A stretch of DNA of 9,216 bases, taken from contig DASWTL010000282.1 of assembly GCA_036402155.1 (NCBI GenBank), positions 1 through 9,216 on the forward strand. The letters run 5' to 3'. The position numbers and the translations under genes are program-made. Numbering within the stretch: the first letter of the stretch is position 1; each line of letters begins with the position of its first letter. Positions 6,518-9,216 of the stretch are shown here, piece by piece. Source of the stretch: DASWTL01 sp036402155 (GTDB lineage: Bacteria; Bacteroidota; Bacteroidia; Sphingobacteriales; Sphingobacteriaceae). Below the pieces are notes generated by a model. It did no database searches. It was not told the DNA's origin and saw only the letters and a list, made by a program, of their open reading frames with translations.

Positions 6518-7369
6518 ATGTTTTATATCTTTTTAAGCATTTGCTGTAATATAACAGTCGCTGTTCTTTTCAAGCTGGCAAAACGATATCATATCAGTAC
6601 GACACAAGCCATTGTATGGAATTACGCTACTGCAATATTATTAAGCTGGATTATTTTTCGTCCGCAACTACCTGATATAACAACTGCACCAATGGGAATT
6701 TATGTCTTCCTTGGCATTCTTTTACCGGCTATGTTTGTAGTGATTGCCGCATCGATCCGTAGTACCGGCATCGTGCGAACAGATGTAGCACAGCGACTGT
6801 CTCTGTTCATACCGGTAATTGCAGCGTACCTTATATTCTATGAGACTTTTTCTGCTTTGAAAATAGCAGGTATTATTCTTGGATTCACTGCGATAATATT
6901 TTCCATACCATGGCATAAAGACAACTCTAATACTCCAAATAAATCTGCCTGGGGGCTTCTTTTCCTGGTCTTTATCGGAATGGGAGTTATTGATGTGCTC
7001 TTCAAGCAGATAGCTGGTAGCGCAATACCTTTCACAGGATCACTTTTTATTATTTATTTACTTGCATTCAGTATTTCAATAGTTATACTCCCGATTTTAT
7101 TTGCAACAGGAAAGTTGAAATTTGAATGGGTAAACGTACTTTGCGGCATTATACTGGGGATATTTAATTTTGGAAATATCGTATTTTACCTGAAGGCTCA
7201 CCAGGTATTGGCTAAAACGCCATCCATTGTATTTTCCTCTATGAATATTGGGGTTATAATCGTGGGATCGCTGGTTGGAGTACTGATTTTTAAGGAGAAG
7301 TTAAGCCGGTTGAATTATTTTGGTATCGCACTGGCTATTGCTGCTATAGTAGTGATATCCATGGCTTAA
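6518..7369 (+). CDS. EamA/DMT superfamily membrane transporter
   Basis: A 283-residue, very hydrophobic inner-membrane protein with about ten membrane segments (near 1-19, 31-47, 60-79, 92-108, 114-131, 144-161, 173-195, 205-225, 236-257 and 265-281). The internal two-fold layout, and the ends of each half (YETFSALKIAGIILGFTAII at 108-127; FKEKLSRLNYFGIALAIAAI at 258-277), match the EamA drug/metabolite transporter family. The ATG directly follows the ribD stop codon (TAG|ATG), so translational coupling and co-expression are likely. The substrate cannot be read from sequence. Some EamA proteins in other bacteria (RibN) carry riboflavin, so a flavin or precursor is a reasonable but unproven guess; amino acids or other metabolites are equally possible. 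The operon ends at the hairpin just downstream. Confidence 0.85.
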   Translation: MFYIFLSICCNITVAVLFKLAKRYHISTTQAIVWNYATAILLSWIIFRPQLPDITTAPMGIYVFLGILLPAMFVVIAASIRSTGIVRTDVAQRLSLFIPVIAAYLIFYETFSALKIAGIILGFTAIIFSIPWHKDNSNTPNKSAWGLLFLVFIGMGVIDVLFKQIAGSAIPFTGSLFIIYLLAFSISIVILPILFATGKLKFEWVNVLCGIILGIFNFGNIVFYLKAHQVLAKTPSIVFSSMNIGVIIVGSLVGVLIFKEKLSRLNYFGIALAIAAIVVISMA

Positions 7370-7377
7370 ATTGGTTA

Positions 7378-7412
7378 AAGACTTACGAAGTTTTAAAAAC
7401 TTCGTAAGTCTT
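7378..7412. terminator. Long perfect hairpin, bidirectional terminator
   Basis: The 17-nt arms 7378-7394 and 7396-7412 (AAGACTTACGAAGTTTT and its exact reverse complement) are separated by one base, so in RNA the innermost A-U pairs open to form the loop. The 56-bp gap between the convergent transporter and isomerase genes is largely this element. The arms carry A/T ends but only a short flanking U-tract on either strand. It probably ends both transcripts; it could also be a dispersed intergenic repeat. Confidence 0.8.
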
Positions 7413-7425
7413 CATAAAATTCAAA

Positions 7426-8307
7426 TTATACATCACAAATGCGGATGGCTTTTTCAAGCGATGCGAGTTTATCTTTCTGGGCAGGTATAAACTCCTGTGC
7501 AACATATCCTTTAAAACCTGTTGCCACAATTGCTTTCATAATTGCCGGGTAATAAAGCTCCTGTGTTTCATCGATCTCATGTCGTCCGGGTACCCCACCG
7601 GTATGATAATGTGCAAAGTATTTGTTTTGCGTTTGTATGGTACGTATTACATCACCCTCATCAATCTGCATGTGATAAATATCATAAAGCAAACGGAAAT
7701 TATCCGAGTCAAGCCGTTTAACCAATTCTACTCCCCAGGCAGACCGGTCGCATTGATAATCTTTATGATTTATTTTACTATTCAGTAGCTCCATTACGAG
7801 AACAACATTATGCTTTTCTGCCAATGAAAGCACCTTTTTCAGGCCTTCGACACAATTGGCCAATCCTGTTTCATCATCCATGCCCCTCCGGTTCCCACTA
7901 AAACATATCAGGTTTTTATAACCCGCCTGGGCAACCAGCGGAATCATTTCACTATAATTTTTTATAAGCGTTTCGTGATTTTTCTTAGTATTCCATCCGT
8001 CCACCAGGGTTATTTCAGCACCATTACACATCGATGAATCCAAACCATGTTTCTTAAGCGTGGGCCAGTCCTTGGGACCAACCAGGTCAATAGCTTTTAT
8101 ACCAATTTTTTTGGCTGCTATACAAAGTTCTTCAACGGTAATGTCATTATAACACCATCTGCAAACTGCGTGATTAATATTACCTTTCAATTTATAAGAT
8201 TTTTCTGTGTTTTCATTTGTAAAAGACGTAAGTAGACCAGGAGCGCTGATAGCTGCTGTACCTGCCAGGATATTCTTCAATACTGTTCTTCTGCTATTAT
8301 TGCTCAT
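7426..8307 (-). CDS. Tat-exported TIM-barrel sugar isomerase/epimerase, hydroxypyruvate isomerase-like
   Basis: A 293-residue protein of the xylose-isomerase-like TIM-barrel superfamily (AP_endonuc_2). The N-terminus carries a twin-arginine signal: SRRTVLK (5-11) then a small hydrophobic stretch NILAGTAAISAPGLL. This predicts folding in the cytoplasm and export to the periplasm or membrane; the cleavage site is unclear. The probable metal ligands are Glu173 (VVLVMELLNSK), Asp209 (LLYDIYHMQIDEGD), His235 (YFAHYHTGGVPGRHEID) and Glu272 (YVAQEFIP), the Glu-Asp-His-Glu set of this fold. The YDIYHMQIDEGD and HTGGVPGRHEID stretches resemble hydroxypyruvate isomerase (Hyi), which interconverts hydroxypyruvate and tartronate semialdehyde. 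That enzyme is cytoplasmic, so an exported relative may act on another keto-sugar; the true substrate is uncertain. The gene is monocistronic as seen, with no confident promoter in the 232-bp gap upstream. Confidence 0.85.
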   Translation of the reverse strand: MSNNSRRTVLKNILAGTAAISAPGLLTSFTNENTEKSYKLKGNINHAVCRWCYNDITVEELCIAAKKIGIKAIDLVGPKDWPTLKKHGLDSSMCNGAEITLVDGWNTKKNHETLIKNYSEMIPLVAQAGYKNLICFSGNRRGMDDETGLANCVEGLKKVLSLAEKHNVVLVMELLNSKINHKDYQCDRSAWGVELVKRLDSDNFRLLYDIYHMQIDEGDVIRTIQTQNKYFAHYHTGGVPGRHEIDETQELYYPAIMKAIVATGFKGYVAQEFIPAQKDKLASLEKAIRICDV

Positions 8308-8539
8308 TATAACTAATTTTTTGATGATTATAAACTTCGGGTGTTTAATTTACCACTAATATATGGAAATTGAAATATGTTAAAACTTCAAGATGAAAAA
8401 TCTAAAAATGCACAATAAAAAAACGGGCCTGAGAAATTTAAATTGTAGCTTGTACAGATCCTAATCTGAACCCGGACCAGCATCATATTTAAAAAATCCC
8501 AAAAGTCGTAACTTCATATAACCCTTAAACTACCGCATT
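8308..8539. other. Divergent intergenic spacer (isomerase / nucleoside phosphorylase)
   Basis: This 232-bp AT-rich gap separates two divergent starts and must hold both promoters, but I find no exact TAnnTTTG box on either strand; TAGCTTGT at 8446-8453 is the nearest plus-strand candidate. A small inverted repeat CAGAT/ATCTG (8455-8459 and 8464-8468) has a 4-nt loop. A 23-codon reading frame beginning at 8393 has no supporting sign of being a gene. Confidence 0.4.
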
Positions 8540-9216
8540 ATGAAAACCATCCTAGATACCGATCTGATCCTTAACCCGGACGGTAGCATTTACCATCTGA
8601 ACCTGTTACCGGAAGATGTTGCTAAAACAGTGATTACCGTAGGTGACCCGGACCGTGTAGCAGTAATCAGTAACTATTTTGACAGCATCGAACTAAAAAA
8701 AGGGAAACGAGAATTTATAACTCATACAGGATATCTGGGCAAGAAACGTATCACGGTTATTTCCACAGGCATAGGCACAGATAATATTGATATTGTACTC
8801 AATGAACTGGACGCACTTGTAAATATTGATTTTACCCTTCGGGAAACAAAGCCTCAGTTAATTTCACTTGACATCATACGCATTGGCACTTCAGGAGCTA
8901 TACAGCCTGATATTGAAGTTGGAAGTATTGTTATATCTGAGTATGCCCTGGGTTTGGATACGCTCATGCAATATTATGTGCATGATCTGGATGGCAACGA
9001 ACGCGATCTGCAGGATGCTGCCCATTCGTACTTTCATCATCTGAAAGGCTTAAATCCCTATGTTACTTCTGCAGATAAAGTGCTGCTGCAAAGGTTTGAG
9101 AGAGATTTGGTTAAGGGAATTACAGTCACTTCACCAGGTTTTTATGCTCCGCAGGGACGTGAAATTCGGATTCGAACTACCATACCGGATTTTATTGAAT
9201 TGCTTAGTAATTTCCG
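8540..9216 (+). CDS. Nucleoside phosphorylase (PNP/UDP family, probably uridine phosphorylase-like), 3' partial
   Basis: The frame is open from the ATG at 8540 to the window end (225 codons plus two bases); with relatives of about 290 residues, roughly the last quarter is missing. NP-I family enzymes split nucleosides with phosphate into base and ribose-1-phosphate for salvage. Visible family motifs are the phosphate-loop VGDPDRV (34-40), ISTGIGTDNIDIVLNEL (74-90, the phosphate/ribose region), and RIGTSGAIQPDIEVGSIVIS (114-133, the central strand and loop of the fold). SPGFYAPQGR (198-207) resembles the base-binding region of uridine phosphorylases. The insertion FTLRETKPQLISLDI (98-112) looks like that in the Bacteroidota branch. 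Pyrimidine preference is inferred and the deciding C-terminal residues are outside the window. The ATG is preceded by no Shine-Dalgarno motif but is the first Met of the conserved N-terminus. Confidence 0.9.
   Translation, partial: MKTILDTDLILNPDGSIYHLNLLPEDVAKTVITVGDPDRVAVISNYFDSIELKKGKREFITHTGYLGKKRITVISTGIGTDNIDIVLNELDALVNIDFTLRETKPQLISLDIIRIGTSGAIQPDIEVGSIVISEYALGLDTLMQYYVHDLDGNERDLQDAAHSYFHHLKGLNPYVTSADKVLLQRFERDLVKGITVTSPGFYAPQGREIRIRTTIPDFIELLSNF

Noticed and set aside
8393..8464. A 23-codon open frame in the spacer before the nucleoside phosphorylase gene.
   Set aside because: Very short, Lys/Asn-rich in AT-rich DNA, with no ribosome-binding or conservation evidence.
1..9216. Search for mobile elements, CRISPR arrays, tRNA/rRNA genes, or defence and toxin-antitoxin genes.
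   Set aside because: No transposase or integrase, no spaced short repeats, no cloverleaf or rRNA-like stretch, and every gene has a plausible surface or housekeeping assignment.

Overview
The window looks like chromosomal DNA from a member of the Bacteroidota, probably of the Sphingobacteriia type (genus not determinable). Three things point there: a type IX secretion system (T9SS) cargo with a CHU_C-type sorting domain followed by a PorP/SprF-like protein; promoter-like sequences of the Bacteroidota form (TAnnTTTG at -7); and the absence of Shine-Dalgarno motifs before start codons. Base composition is moderately AT-rich throughout, with no obvious compositional island, transposase, tRNA, rRNA or CRISPR array.

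Layout: (1) 2-3965, plus strand: the 3' part of a very large secreted, multi-domain adhesin-like T9SS cargo, then a PorP/SprF family outer-membrane protein. A strong hairpin at 3982-4030 ends this block and also serves the convergent gene. (2) 4059-5433, minus strand: a short HPF/RaiA-type ribosome-associated protein and the release-factor glutamine methyltransferase prmC. (3) 5468-7369, plus strand: ribD (riboflavin biosynthesis) and an EamA/DMT-type membrane transporter whose start codon directly abuts the ribD stop. prmC and ribD diverge from a 34-bp gap that seems to hold two facing -7 boxes. A 17-bp-stem hairpin at 7378-7412 closes this unit. (4) 7426-8307, minus strand: a twin-arginine-signal TIM-barrel isomerase/epimerase resembling hydroxypyruvate isomerase. 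(5) 8540-9216, plus strand: a nucleoside phosphorylase cut by the window end.

Functionally, block 1 is a cell-surface module: the cargo is exported through the outer membrane by T9SS, and its partner protein probably helps retain or present it. Blocks 2-5 are mainly housekeeping: translation termination and ribosome hibernation, flavin synthesis with a linked transporter, a probable sugar-acid or keto-sugar isomerase in the envelope, and nucleoside salvage. I found no clearly new system. The points most worth a second look are the repeat-built adhesin with G-runs in its sorting region, the facing prmC/ribD promoters, and the ribD-coupled transporter.
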